Origin: Theristus sp. LFF4_11
Lineage: Eukaryota > Nematoda > Chromadorea > Monhysterida > Xyalidae
Assembly (NCBI GenBank): GCA_030248135.1
Contig: JASANC010004932.1
Span: 62,001-126,000, forward strand
Reading direction: 5' to 3'
DNA length: 64,000 nucleotides
In this document: positions 22,022 through 34,200 of the stretch, piece by piece
Layout of the letters: the number at the start of each line of letters is the position of its first letter
Numbering within the stretch: the first letter of the stretch is position 1
Notes under the pieces: model-generated
What the model saw: only the letters and a program-made list of their open reading frames with translations
The model's database searches: none
What the model was told of the DNA's origin: nothing
Program-made: the position numbers and the translations under genes

Positions 22022-22809
22022 ACTTCAAGTAGCGAGAGAGTGGCGATTTACTGGACTGGAGAACAACCAAGATTACAGGGAAAAGTATCACAATATGTAG
22101 GATACCACGCACAATTATACATAATTACAGCCAGATAATTACAATAATCGCCCATCATTAACTTCTCCCCATCAACGAAGAAAAAGAGGGAGAAGTCAAA
22201 TCACAAAATCTCCCCATTTCAATCACAAATCATAGCCGTTTTTCTCATCTCATACGGCTTTTAACGGCATCACGGCCACATCACGGCTCCTCATCCTCGG
22301 CACACACTCGGCCGGAAACAATCCTGACCCAATTCATCGGCGCTGCGGCCTATCCCATCACAGCTCAATGCTCGGCGCTCGTTCGGCAGCCAGAAGCACG
22401 TTAAAATCGGCACCTTGGCTTCGTCGCAGTCCTCGCGACGCGTCGTCGCCCATTGGCTGACGTTCATCTCTCGGCACATCCTCGGCCGGATATATGACTG
22501 CTGGTCGCTGCGCTTATGGTACGCCAAACTCTGCTGCGTGAACGGTTGTCTCCTTCTCGTCCATCGAACGTCCCAAGTGCTGCGAGCCATTTCCTCCGCG
22601 GTTGCTCGTCTTACCACACGCGCTGCCATCTCGCGGGTCAGCGACAAAGCCACAACAGGCGATACGGGACAAGTCGCGCCTTCCACGGCATAAAGCGACA
22701 AAACAAGTCGTGCCCAAAGAGGGTAAACACGACAACAAATAGCAGCAGACGACCACAGAAGGCCGGTCATGATGACCGCCTACGTGCCACGCTCAACGGC
22801 GGGCTCACC
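22022..22809. mobile_element. transposon remnant with one ACTTCAAGTAGCG end and a GC-rich internal frame
   Basis: The sequence at 22022 (ACTTCAAGTAGCGAGAG) and the next 70 bases match both ends of the complete element at 22810-23185. After a shared stretch (CATCATTAACTTCTCCCC), the DNA from about 22260 to 22790 turns GC-rich. It carries a 159-codon open frame on the minus strand (22291-22770) with no domain that I recognise. The base composition is unlike the surrounding AT-rich DNA. It may be captured host sequence or part of a larger element. Confidence 0.45.
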
Positions 22810-23185
22810 ACTTCAAGTAGCGAGAGTGGCGATTTACTGGACCGGAGAACAACCAAGATTACAGGGAAAAGTATCACAATATATATAGCAGAATCACACT
22901 CAATTACAGCTAATTACACATAATAATTACGATAATCACCCATCATTAACTTCTCCCCCATTAACGAAGAAAGAGAGGGAGAAGCCAAATTATGAAATCC
23001 CTCTATTATGACTTTTCCCTCCCTCTTTCCGTTGATGGGGGAGAAGTTGATGATGGGCGATTATCGTAATTATCTAGCTGTAATTATGTGTAATTATCCG
23101 TGATATCCTATATAATGTGATCCTTTTTCTGTAATCTGGGTTGTTCTCCAGTCCAGTAAATCGCCACTCTCTCGCTACTTGAAGT
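22810..23185. mobile_element. 376-bp palindromic MITE with ACTTCAAGTAGCG ends
   Basis: The left terminus ACTTCAAGTAGCGAGAG is mirrored at the right (CTCTCGCTACTTGAAGT). Long inner stretches are also inverted copies, for example AACAACCAAGATTACAG / CTGTAATCTGGGTTGTT and ATCATTAACTTCTCCCCC / GGGGGAGAAGTTGATGAT. The whole unit could fold into one hairpin. The right end touches the last base of the stop codon of the neighbouring coiled-coil ORF. Confidence 0.85.
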
Positions 23186-25818
23186 CAAACACGTTGACTT
23201 TGTGAAAAACTGCTCTGTTCACTGACTGAGGGCATCCGCAGTCGTTTGATCTCCTGCTGCAGCACCTCAATCTGAGTCTCGTACTGCTCACGCATCTCAC
23301 CAAGCACTTGCTCGTCCTCGGCACGCTGAAAAACGGAAACAAAACACAGTCCAATAAAAGAACACATGCGCAATCCGGACATCTGGCTATTGGATCTCGT
23401 GGGGTTGACTGACTGTAGTCGCATTCATGGAACATGAAGAGCTGGCGTCACTTCACTACGCATTCATGAAACAGAAACACACCAGCTTCACTTGTTACGG
23501 TGTTACTTGTTCATTTCAGCGCGCGGCGAGTGTATGAAAATGAGTCGTGTGTGTCGGCGGATTGGATCGTTTAGCGAGCCCAATTGAAAAGCAGCCAATC
23601 AGCTCGTTGCCCGTGACTTTGTTCGCTGTTTCAAAGGCACAATGAAAAACATTTTTTGAATCAAAACCCGCACCATCACCTGATTCTTATAGAACTCCTG
23701 CACCCCAGCGAACTCTTTCGACTCCCGTTCCAATCGATCGATTTTTGCCGTCTGGTCCGAGATGGTCGATTGCAGCTCAGCGATCAGCGTCTGAAACAAT
23801 AAAATCAGAAGCGTCAGGCTCGGAAAACACAAACATTTCACGAGTCTAGAGTCACGACCAAGAAAAATGCCACAAAGTGCACGGGCATTTGAGTGAGCCT
23901 TTGGTGGCGGTGAAAATTATGGCTCATCACGTGCCGTCTGGTGGCCAATACACAAGTGACTAGGGTGCTTTCCAGAGTGGCGACAACTGAACAACAACAA
24001 TTGCGCGCCCATAAATCAATAACTGTCGTCAAACAACAAGCCGAAAAAGAATTCTGCGGTATTTTTTTACCCGTTTGCTTTCGAGTTGCTCACGGAGTCC
24101 GTCGATCTGTTGCTTCATTTGCACTTCGTTCGCTGGCACAACGGTCACATCTAAATCATACAAAGTGATCCTCAAAACACTTGATTCACTGCAGTTGAGA
24201 GGAGAATAGAAAGGAAACAACCGAATGAAAGTGAAACTGATGAACAAAACCGACCATTGATGTCACGGTACGTGGTTTCGTAATAGCGCACCTCGTCCTG
24301 CGCCGCGGTCAGCTTCGCCAGATATTCATCGACCAGAGCTCTGAAAAATGCGTGAATGTTATCAATTGGGAGCACGCCTCCGAGCGAGGTCGGAAAACCC
24401 GAATAAAGCACCAAACTCCGGTGCGTTTCCGGCAATGGACGGTTACCAACCAACTACTTTAAATCCAGTCCTAAAACTAATTATCAAAATGGCTACCAGG
24501 GAAGCATAAGCAGAGACACAAAACACCAAACCGGAGCTGCTGCACTTCCTCGTGTGTGCTCTGTTCTGCCGTTTGCGTGTCGCCGCCACGCTGCTCAGCC
24601 AGCTCTTTCTCGAGACGCTCTTTCTCAGCTTTATACTGATCGCGCTGTTTCGTTAATTCTTCAAGCTGAAAAAAAATCCCAGCAAAAAATCACTCCGTCG
24701 ATGACAACGAAACATGGTCAACAAACGGCTTTCAGCAAATCTGTCCAGAAAAGCATCGATCGTAATCATCTGGTCGTTGGTTCGGCGTATAACGAAGGAT
24801 TCTGTCACCCGAAAAGCTCACCTTCACTGCTTGCTCGGCTCGATCGTTTTTGACGCGCTCGGTCGCGTGCGCGATGATCGACTGCTGCAGTTCAAGTTCC
24901 CGACGGAGCTCTTGAGTTTCCTGGAGAAAAAGCAGCAAATCGTAGCTTGTCTATGTGTGGAAAGACACCTTGAAAAGACGCAAACGCAACTAATCATTCA
25001 ATATCAGAAAAAAAAACTTTTTGCTCGGGCTTGAAACTGCCGTGTGATTATATTTCCGAAAGAATGCCGTTTCCACCTGCACGTGAATGTACGACGAGAA
25101 CAACGAGTGGTTGGCTTGCTCGTCTGCGCTGACAGCTTCGTTTCCCGGTTGAACGTCGATCGTTTGCTGATGATGCGCGCTGCTGTCGCCGATGGAAACA
25201 TCGTTGAATGCCTGCAGTTGATTGCGATCATGTGAACATCAATGTTTGCTTTTTTGCAGTTGATTTTAGACGATGTTTTTCAATCGATCTCGATCTCCTG
25301 AACGCGTAGGCAATAGTCTACCACCAGGTCTACGAGAGCGAAATTTGCTTTTGATAAAATCTTTCATTATGGTTCCGAGACTTAATGCGCGCATAGTTAG
25401 GTAAACAGTTTCATGCATATGACGCGGGAATTCAAAATTCGTAAAGTGATTTCACAGGGCACCTTGAGCACTGGTGTTTCATGAAGCGATGACTCCTGCA
25501 CAGTTATGCCACTTTGCAACATCGTTTCACTTTGATCTGTGCCTGGAGACTGTGCGATGCTCAAATCACCACTGACAATGCAGATCGATGGCTGAAAAGA
25601 AAAGGACGAACGGTTAAAATAGTGATCAATTTTTGATTTCTTTGCTAAAGTTGCTTGCCGTTGCAACGAGACATGAAATAAGCAAAACGTGATGTACGCG
25701 GGTGCACCTCCTCAGATCGCGGGGTGGAGGCCATCCCTATGACTTCGTACGAGTCGTCATCCGAATCAGAATCCGTTTTCCTTTGATCCACGTCTGTCAT
25801 TTGTGAATGTGACGCCAT
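23185..25818 (-). CDS. acidic N-terminus plus coiled-coil protein
   Basis: Nine exons join in phase: 25708-25818 (ATG), 25463-25591, 25077-25211, 24822-24920, 24532-24665, 24255-24340, 24071-24150, 23680-23790 and 23325 down to 23185. The protein starts MASHSQMTDVDQRKTDSDSD and then DDDSYEVIG. About 120 polar residues follow, and from the fourth exon on it is a charged coiled coil (ETQELRRELELQQSII, LEELTKQRDQYKAEKERLEK, TLIAELQSTISDQTAKIDRL, YETQIEVLQQEIKRLR). The length is about 342 aa if it ends at the TGA at 23185-23187. A GTCAGT donor at 23226 would instead end the exon earlier and send the gene leftwards, where I find no further exon. The family is not recognised; adaptor, golgin-like or autophagy-adaptor proteins are possibilities only. 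Confidence 0.75.
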
Positions 25819-26908
25819 TTTCAGTTGCGTAAGCAAGGCGCTTTTGAAGTTCGAGAAACAAATTTTTAAATTTTCTGTTAAAAACTTTGTGTGCGTGCTT
25901 CAGCTGCTGAAAATAAAAAGATCATAGATAACGCGACACACACACGTGGAATATCGTCTCGTCTCGAATTATTGCAACTATGACTGACAAGACAATTTTG
26001 TATTATATTTGAAGCACGCCTACCTCCCCCCCCACGGCCCCACCGATTCCGGAAACCCGAAGGTACCAAACTCCGGTGATTAGTCCGGTACTCCGGTGGG
26101 TTTGTTGGCGGGAATGGGGATTGGGGACGGAGGACGGCTCCACCATCCCGTGGAACCAATCTCGCCACGTGAAATAACAAAATGATATGCGAAGCACGGT
26201 GCATTGTATGTTGATACACAGTCGCCAATTATGGGTGAAAATCAAACGGTAATATTAAAACAGTCTAAAATATCGATTTCGTCGTAAACGTCAAAGAAAA
26301 TTTTTGAAAAGAAACAAAAGTGCCAAAAATGACGTTTTTAGAATCAGAGCATAGCATGAGGAAAATTTTGTCGAATTTTTCTTTTTATTGTTCGAATTGC
26401 TTCTTCCGTATTTCTGTGACTGTTGTGAGCAGTCTCGCTCGATTCTCGAACAGTCGAACTCGATTTGGTGCACAGAATAGAATAAAATTTCAACAATAAT
26501 AATAATAATAATATTTTTAGGACAACCCCTTTTCGGTTTTCCTCAACCCTTCCTTCCTTCCGCTCCGCTCCGCCCCTCAGATTACCCCTCCTTCTCTTTC
26601 CTTCCCTCCCCAAAAAAACCCTCTCTCCCTCAGTCCTTATTGGACAAAAACCCCTCCCCTCCCCCTCCTCTTTTCGGTTAACCCTCTTTTCTTAGTGGAT
26701 TCTTGTATACAATCTTAAAAAGTAATTTTTTAATTTTTTTTAAAATTTATTTCTTTGATTTTTGATCAGATTTTGCTTTGATATCAATGACTTGTTGTGG
26801 GAATCAGATCAGGTCAACCAAAAGTGCCATCATCATATTGTTTTGCTTGGGGACGCGTCAGATTTTATAATTTAATACATTGGTTCCACAGTGTTGCGTT
26901 TCCTTCAG
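25819..26908. other. divergent promoter region between coiled-coil gene and attractin
   Basis: The two genes start about 1.1 kb apart on opposite strands. Contents: a dispersed repeat at about 26015-26170 (CCGGAAACCCGAAGGTACC, related to 57184-57310), an AAT run near 26496-26512, and a pyrimidine-rich stretch at 26520-26690. No core promoter element could be assigned. Confidence 0.45.
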
Positions 26909-28211
26909 ATGCATCGCATGACGACGTCTTCACTGTTGTTCTGCTGCATCAGTTTCCTGCTTCTTTTGTGGCTCTCGAACGCTGCTTTCGATACAAACGG
27001 TTGGTTGGCGTTGGACTATAAAAAGGAACTCTTCACATTTTCGCTGCTCTTCTGTGCCTGTTGCTTGTTTGTTGGTTGATGATGTTTTGGATGTTTGGTG
27101 ATTGATCATTGATGCACATAATGGAGAAACTAAAGTGACCAAATGGCATTTAATGGTCTGCTCCCTCCGCCAGAGCCGAGGGCAAATTGGGCTCGGGGCA
27201 GAATTGCCTGTTTCCGCCGGCGTTTGGTATCTTGTGCTTTCCGGAACCGGTGCGCGAACAATTAAATAAAAAATGGTCTCTTCGATTCCTAATGATCCAA
27301 CACGTCATAGTATCATTCAGGTGCGAAAAGTGCGTCTCAGCCGCCGGCGTGCTCGCGTGCGTGCCACAACGGCGGCACCTGTCGCAACAACACTTGCCAC
27401 TGCACGGACGGATGGCAAGGCAGCCAATGTGAACTCTGCGTTGGTCGCGTCCTGTACGCCAGACGTCGTTGCTTTGTTTCAGTTGTTCATGCAGACACTC
27501 TCAACATCACGTTTTTTTTAATTTAATGGGTTTGAGCAAAGCGAATTGTCGCTTTCAGCCTGTCGAGCGCATCCGGCGTCATTCACGACGGCCCGTTCAA
27601 TCACAGCGACAATCAGCGGTGCGTCTGGATGCTGCACGCTGCGGACAACGCATCGTACATTCGACTTCGTTTGCAGTCGTTTCAGGTGCGAAAACGAGAA
27701 CACAAAACTGACAAACTTGCGTCTCCTGATCCTGCTGATCAATGAAATCAAAGTGATACATTTTGTATTTTTTTGTCAGACGGAGTGCACCTGGGATCAT
27801 CTGTTCGTGTACGACGGCGACAGCGTCTTTGGCACTCAGTTGGCATCGCTGACGTATGTGCGATGTCCATTTGCATTTTATGACATTCAAATTGATGGAG
27901 TTCCTTGAGAATTCAAATCTTGCTTTTTTCTGGTGGAGAGAAGGTTGCCAAGAATGCTCAGAAGAGTGTCCACACAAATATGCCCAGGTGCCCTGAAAAT
28001 GTTCTGTGTGACCCTGTGTTTCTGGCAATGAGAACTAGCTGAATCACCTGGTTTCTCTGAGCACTAAATCGAACACTTTTCTCAGTGGTGTTTTGACGCC
28101 CCTGGCCGCTGGGCAACGCCCGATCGACATCGCTGCTGCGTCTGGCCATGCGTTCATCTATTTTTTCACCGATGTTGCGTACAACATGTCCGGGTTCAAT
28201 ATTTCATACAG
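26909..28211 (+). CDS. ATRN: attractin N-terminus: signal peptide, EGF, CUB
   Basis: Exons 26909-26999, 27321-27453, 27559-27685, 27780-27853 and 28086-28211. The signal peptide is MHRMTTSSLLFCCISFLLLL; I chose this ATG because the hydrophobic core follows it directly. Then come an EGF module (CHNGGTCRNNTCHC ... GWQGSQC) and a CUB domain of about residues 76-184 (SGVIHDGPFNHSDNQRCVW, TECTWDHLFVYDGDSVFG). The order and the WDHLFVYDGDS motif match attractins. Confidence 0.92.
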
Positions 28212-31200
28212 GTGCGCTGTGCTGTTTTGGTGTTTGTGCGGAAAAACTTCGATGTTGTTGGTACATTGCCGGTAGTCCAAGCCAATTTAGCGTCAGCCGC
28301 CAGGCGACGCGAGTTTTATATCCACCCTCATCGCAGACCGTGAAGACTCGCTCGAACGCCGGTGCACATAAGAAACTGGCTCGATCTATCTTCGTTCTGA
28401 AGCGCCATAAAACCTACCCATTGTCTTTAGTTGAAAACTTGAAAAAAGCGTTTTTGTTCAGTCGAACACGCTGTCCGTACGAGTGCAACTCAGCCGGCCA
28501 CGGCGTTTGTAACGCGCAGACGGGCCGCTGCGATTGCGACGACGGCTATACGGGTGTCACGTGCACGGAGGCGTCGTGCGACACGCGATGTCGGTATCCG
28601 TGCAAAGACGGCAAGTGCGACTGCACCAACACGCCGTATCATGGTCAGTGCCAACCGGACAACGCTTGCTAACATCCGAGTTGATAACATCAGTGTGGTG
28701 CGCTTTTTACATTTTGGCTGGGCCAACGGTCATGAAGGCAAATGAAGAAATCAGACGTGAAAACACAAATTGTAAAACGGGTTCACCAATGGCAGGCGCC
28801 AACTGTGATGTGCTACGTTCGAAGGCAGCCTGGTGCCGATTGACTGGCAGTGAGTCGGTGCTGGAGAGCAACGGTCGCGCGTCGCACGCAGCCGCGGTGC
28901 ACAACGCAAACATGCTCGTTGTGGGCGGACTCGCGATGCATGCGCAGCCGTACTCGTTCTTGCAAACGTACGTTCGCGAATCGTCTCACTTTCGTTTCTG
29001 GGTAGACTTGCATTCTCGGTGTTTAGAGATTGAATTCATGTTTACATGCCGTGCATTTTTGAACTAAATTTGAAGCAGAAGTTTATTGATGTTTTAATCA
29101 TGACTCAGGTATGAGAATCACTATGCGGCTCCTGTAGCATGGTAATGGTAATGCATCACCGTTAGCGCTAGCGCTTATTCGAGAATGATTTTGAAGTATT
29201 TACTGTCTACGCGTTAACTAAATGCTGTTTCATGAATGCTCCAAGAGGAATTGTTTTGTGCTGATTGACCTGTGAGAATTGTTTGTTCTGCATTTTCTTT
29301 CAGTTTTGATCTCGCCACACACTCGTGGTCAACGCTGACATCAGCGAACCCACTGATGCCTCAGCCGAAAGCGCGCTACGATTTGTCAGCGGTCGTTTAT
29401 CAGGTCGAGATTTGGTTTTCCTTTGTATCGTTCTTTAATTTGTTTTTCTTTGTCTTTGTGTCATTGTATTGATACTTTGTATTCTTTGTATTGTGTCAGT
29501 CACAGTTACGGCATTGTTTTTTTTTCAGAACTCGCTGTATATTTTCGGTGGTGTGATTGCACAGCGCAACGTCACCAATGAGCTTTGGTCGTTCGATTTC
29601 GTGACTGCGCGGTGGACACAAATCAAAACTGAACCACCACCGGAACAACTGTTGTCAACCGTTGCCAACAATAAGACCACAGCGGTTCAGTCATGTTTAC
29701 TATTGTTTCAATGTCGTTACTTCATTCTTCTTTTTCCTTTACCCTTCTCAGGTTTCCGATCAAAGAAAATTTAGCACGTTCATTCAGACTTCTAGTCGAA
29801 CTGTGTAACTCGTGTAGACAGGCGACGCACTGATTGACTGCTGGGTGTGGGTGGGCTCGCTGATTGGTCAAGCCCCTAGCTCACTGCAGCCAATCAGCGC
29901 GATGCACAAATTGTCCATGTTCGACTGTACTTGTGCATTGCTGCTCAGCCGGACGCATCCACCGAGCAGCAGTCCTCCTCCTTTGCGTTTCCATTGCCTG
30001 TTGCGGCACATTCGGCGCACGTCATCGGCGACAAAATGCTCGTCTTCTTCGGGTACTCGCCGCGATTCGGTTTCACCAACATCGTGCAGGAGTATGATTT
30101 TCGTAAGTATGCAATGCAGTCAAATATGCCACCGTTGTTGTTCATTGGCGCCACCGAAAAATGTGTTGCACTTGTTGGGTGTCAACTTGGCTGCACGTTT
30201 TAGCAGCATTTTTCTACCGCCGTCAGAACGAACGCTCGCTCTCTGATGAGCAATCAATCAATCAAAATCAAGTAACGCGCATCATAGACTTAGACGTCGA
30301 CAGTTATACCACATTCATGGTGGGTCTCCGTACTACGTGCTGTTCATACAGTTTTATCGGAGTTTCCTGCTTTTTGCGAAATAAAATAGATGGCTGGATG
30401 GATCTACAGTCGAACTCACTAAAATGTGGAATCAGCTGATTGGTCGGCGGAGGAGAGGCTGCTCACACTCCAAACCCTTCTTTTTTCGTGGATCTGGATT
30501 TTATTGAAACGTGTTTCTTTTGAATGAGTGTGAATTTCCAGCACCCTTTTCATGCTAAAAATAAACTCAAAGGGTTGGAGAACTGCGAAATTCAGATTTT
30601 TTTTATTCAACAGCTCAAAATGCATCTTTTTATTGACGACGACGACGACGACGACGACGTCGCTTAATTTTTGCGTGTGAACTGAAAGACAAAAGCCAGT
30701 AAGGAGTGCGCTGTTTAGCCAGCTGAAGGGGGTTTCATTCCTAGCTGACCGATCGACATGCGTCCGCAATTAAAAAATGCGTTCCGACTTTGCGGCGACG
30801 ACACGACGACGACTTTGCTTTCATCTTTCATTTTCACCGTTTTCAAGTTGTTTTTGGTAAGCTGCTGTGTTCATTCACTTGGTGCACGCAGCAAACCATG
30901 CACAGCGCACTCCTTTCAGGCTTTTGTCTTTTAGTTCAAACGCAAAAATTAAGCGACGACGTCGTCGTCGTCGTCGTCAATAAAAAATGCATTTTGAGCT
31001 GTTAAATAAAAAAATCTAAATTTCGCAGTTCTCCGACCCTTTGAGTTTATTTTTTAGCATGAAAAGGGTGCTGGAAATTCACACTCATTCAAAAGAAACA
31101 CGTTTCAATAGAATCCAGATCCACGAAAAAAGAAGGGTGCGGAGTGTGAGCAGCCTCCCCTCGGCCGACCAATCAGCTGATTCCACATTTTAGTGAGTTC

Positions 31201-34200
31201 GACTGTATCTGGATTTTGGTATTGTCGATTCTTAACAGTTAGAGGTTCAAAAATGTGATCATTGTACATATATAGTACCTGAATAAGACCGATACCATTG
31301 AGTAACCGACGCAAGTGGTTTTTTTGTTTCTAGTTGCTGATCGCTGGTCTGTACGCGAAACCACTGGCGACGTGGTGTACGGAGCATTCGGCCATTCGTC
31401 GGTGTTCGACGCATCGAGACAGCGAGTCTATCTGTTTGGCGGCTACTTCGCACGTGACCTGTCGCGCGGACAGCTCTCCAATAAACTCTACGAGTTCAAC
31501 CCGTCCACGAATGCATGGTTGGTGGTTTATTTTTGTTTTATTTTTTGTTATTTTTTGATTTTGTTATATTGCACATCATTCTATCATGCCTATGAACGTA
31601 ACAATATCGAATACAAGCAAACAACAGCCATGAGTCACACATTAGGAATTCGTTTACGAATGAGAAATAATGACTTAAGAAATCACGGCCACGTGACTTT
31701 CGATAGCATTGGCACACTTCATGATTTCAGTCTTTTTGTTCTTTTCCGGACGTTTCGACTTTATTCTGTAAACGAATACTATGAGATCGACAGAACAACT
31801 TTGTTCGATTTTCGAGACAAAATGAAAAACGTACAGAGTACAGTTCTTGAAAACTGACATCGACAGTAACGTCTGAATGTCGTTGGCAAAAAGAAAGAAA
31901 GGCATTCAATAGAAAAGAGAAAAGTTTTTGTGTTATTCTTGTTTAATTCCGTATTACGATTGGAAATTGGATTGCAGTAATGTGCTGAGGGTTGCTGAAG
32001 TGACATGTTATAGATAGAATCACAAGCACACGACAATGTTATGGAACACGAATAATGAAACGCAAAAAACCATTCTAGTCCAATTATCGTTGAAAGGTAG
32101 AAGAAAGTCAGTCACCACTGACAGATGGCACGGTAGGACAATGCCATGAACATGCAACGAAACATAGTCAATCACAGAAACACTGACCACAAACAAGGCA
32201 CATAAAGAGAAACGAGAGAATCACATTCACAGCCAATGAGAGAGACATGCACATGCTCCAAAGACATTCGTTCAAGCAACGCCACCGAACATACCGACTC
32301 GTATGCCGGCTCTTTCCAGTAGTTTCTGGGCGTAATGCAGCTGGCAGGCGCCGTCCGCCCACCAGCCGACGATATCAGTGTAGACTTTAGGCGGCTCGGA
32401 TGCGTCGTGCAGGCGTCGACACAATTCGCACCAGTTATTGGGGTCCGTTGTCTGTTCTCGTTTGTCCAGCCGCCGCCCAGCCTCGTACGACAAACGCCAC
32501 TTGTGGTATTCTCTGAATTGTTGCAGGAAACATTCCACTCTCTGTGTTTTTGGTCGTCATTGTGAAAAAACGATCAGCAGTCGTCTTGAATCGTGGTGTC
32601 TCGAGCGGTCGTGGTACGCCAGCGCACTCTGTTCTACTTAAAACACATGCAATGCTGCATCGCAACAAACAAACATGCACGCAGACAGGCGACGCCACGC
32701 ACGCTGCCGTGATATCGCATGTGTGCGCTTGTGGTTGTTTGTGACTAGTAGTAAGTAACTAATGACTATTATGTATACAATGTGACAGAGTGCACGAGTG
32801 CACGGTCTCGAGATCACGACTTTACTTGTAAGCGGTGTAGTTTCGATCAAGGTAGCGCAGGTAGCGCGCGAGCTGTTTCGGCGACTCGAAGTCGCTGGCG
32901 GCGATGTAGGAGTGCGGCGGCAAATCGTACGTCTGATACGTGACGCGCTCGAGCACAATCGGCACCACCCACAGCGAGTTCATGCGCGACATCTTCTCGG
33001 TGACGTAGTCGCGACAGACGGAGTTCTCGAACGCGATGTAGAACTTGTACGAGTGTTTCAGTAGATCGTCGCAGTGGCTGTAATTTGTTTTCGGGCATAT
33101 CCACTCGCCGCAGGCGCCGTAGATGTCGATGTCGATGTACTTGCGCAGCACTCGCACGTAGCGCTCGCGTCGACTCGGCGTGTTGCAGTTGGAGGCGAAC
33201 CTTGAGCATTCATGTCATTATTATTAGCGATTTTTTTAGATTCTGCGACTGAATGCGTGTACAGACGTAGAAAGGGAACTAGTTTCAATCCTGATGTGGC
33301 AATTCAAAATCGCCTAAGTTACTCGGTCCTATTTAGGGGACTCGGTTCACTTTGCAATTTTGAATTCCCGCGTCATGCGTCACTTGGTAATTTTTAACTG
33401 CCGCGTCAAGTGTGACGCTGATTTCCTATCCATGCGAAGAGTCACAGTCTAGAAAAAAGAGGTTACTCATGTCCACCACATTTGATGTGGTTGTACTCGA
33501 CACGGATGTGTAGGACGTAAAGTCCTGTTGTTCGTTAGTTTACAATAATCTTTAAAAGATCGTATCAATCAAGACACGATCAGTGCTACAGAAACGGCAA
33601 TCATTCTCGTGATTTTCTTCATACCATGCGACTTTTTTTCTTTTCCTGGATAGGATTTTGTCCATGTCGAGTGTTGTTTCGTTAACGTGGTTTTTTCGTC
33701 TCCGATATGTGGTCGCATATGGTACGGGAAAGTCGCTGTCCGATCGATAAGTCATTGTCCAATTGAAGTAATTTGCGCCGAACGAACGAAGTTGCAACAA
33801 ATTTCCTGCAGAAGAAATGCTTCTCTGACGATCGGATAATGCACGCTGATCCGAACCGGTGTTACTGTTCGTTACATATCCGCATAGTATTGAACATTTG
33901 CATTGAAATAATATCAATTTTTTCTAAATTCTGCGACTGAATGCGTGAGCTAGTTTCAATCAACAATTCAACATAGAAAGAAAACTAGTTTCAATCTTTA
34001 TATGGCAATTCAAAGTCGCCTAAGTGACTCGGCCCTATGTAGGGCCGTAGGGGACTCGGATCACTTTACCAATTTTGAATTCCCGTTTGAATATTTTGAA
34101 TACCAACTTTATCATCCATGAAACTGCTTACCTATCTATGCGCGCATTGAGTTGCGGGACCAAAATTAAAGATCATACATTGAAGCGTTTGTGATGAGAA

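Noticed and set aside
22000..23190. CRISPR-like array because of repeated TTCAAGTAGCGAG blocks
   Set aside because: The blocks are inverted termini of transposons, not regularly spaced direct repeats, and the genome is eukaryotic.
26500..26690. Pyrimidine-rich tract as a bacterial-style or phage element
   Set aside because: Simple CCCTTCC-type low complexity with no coding or structural support.
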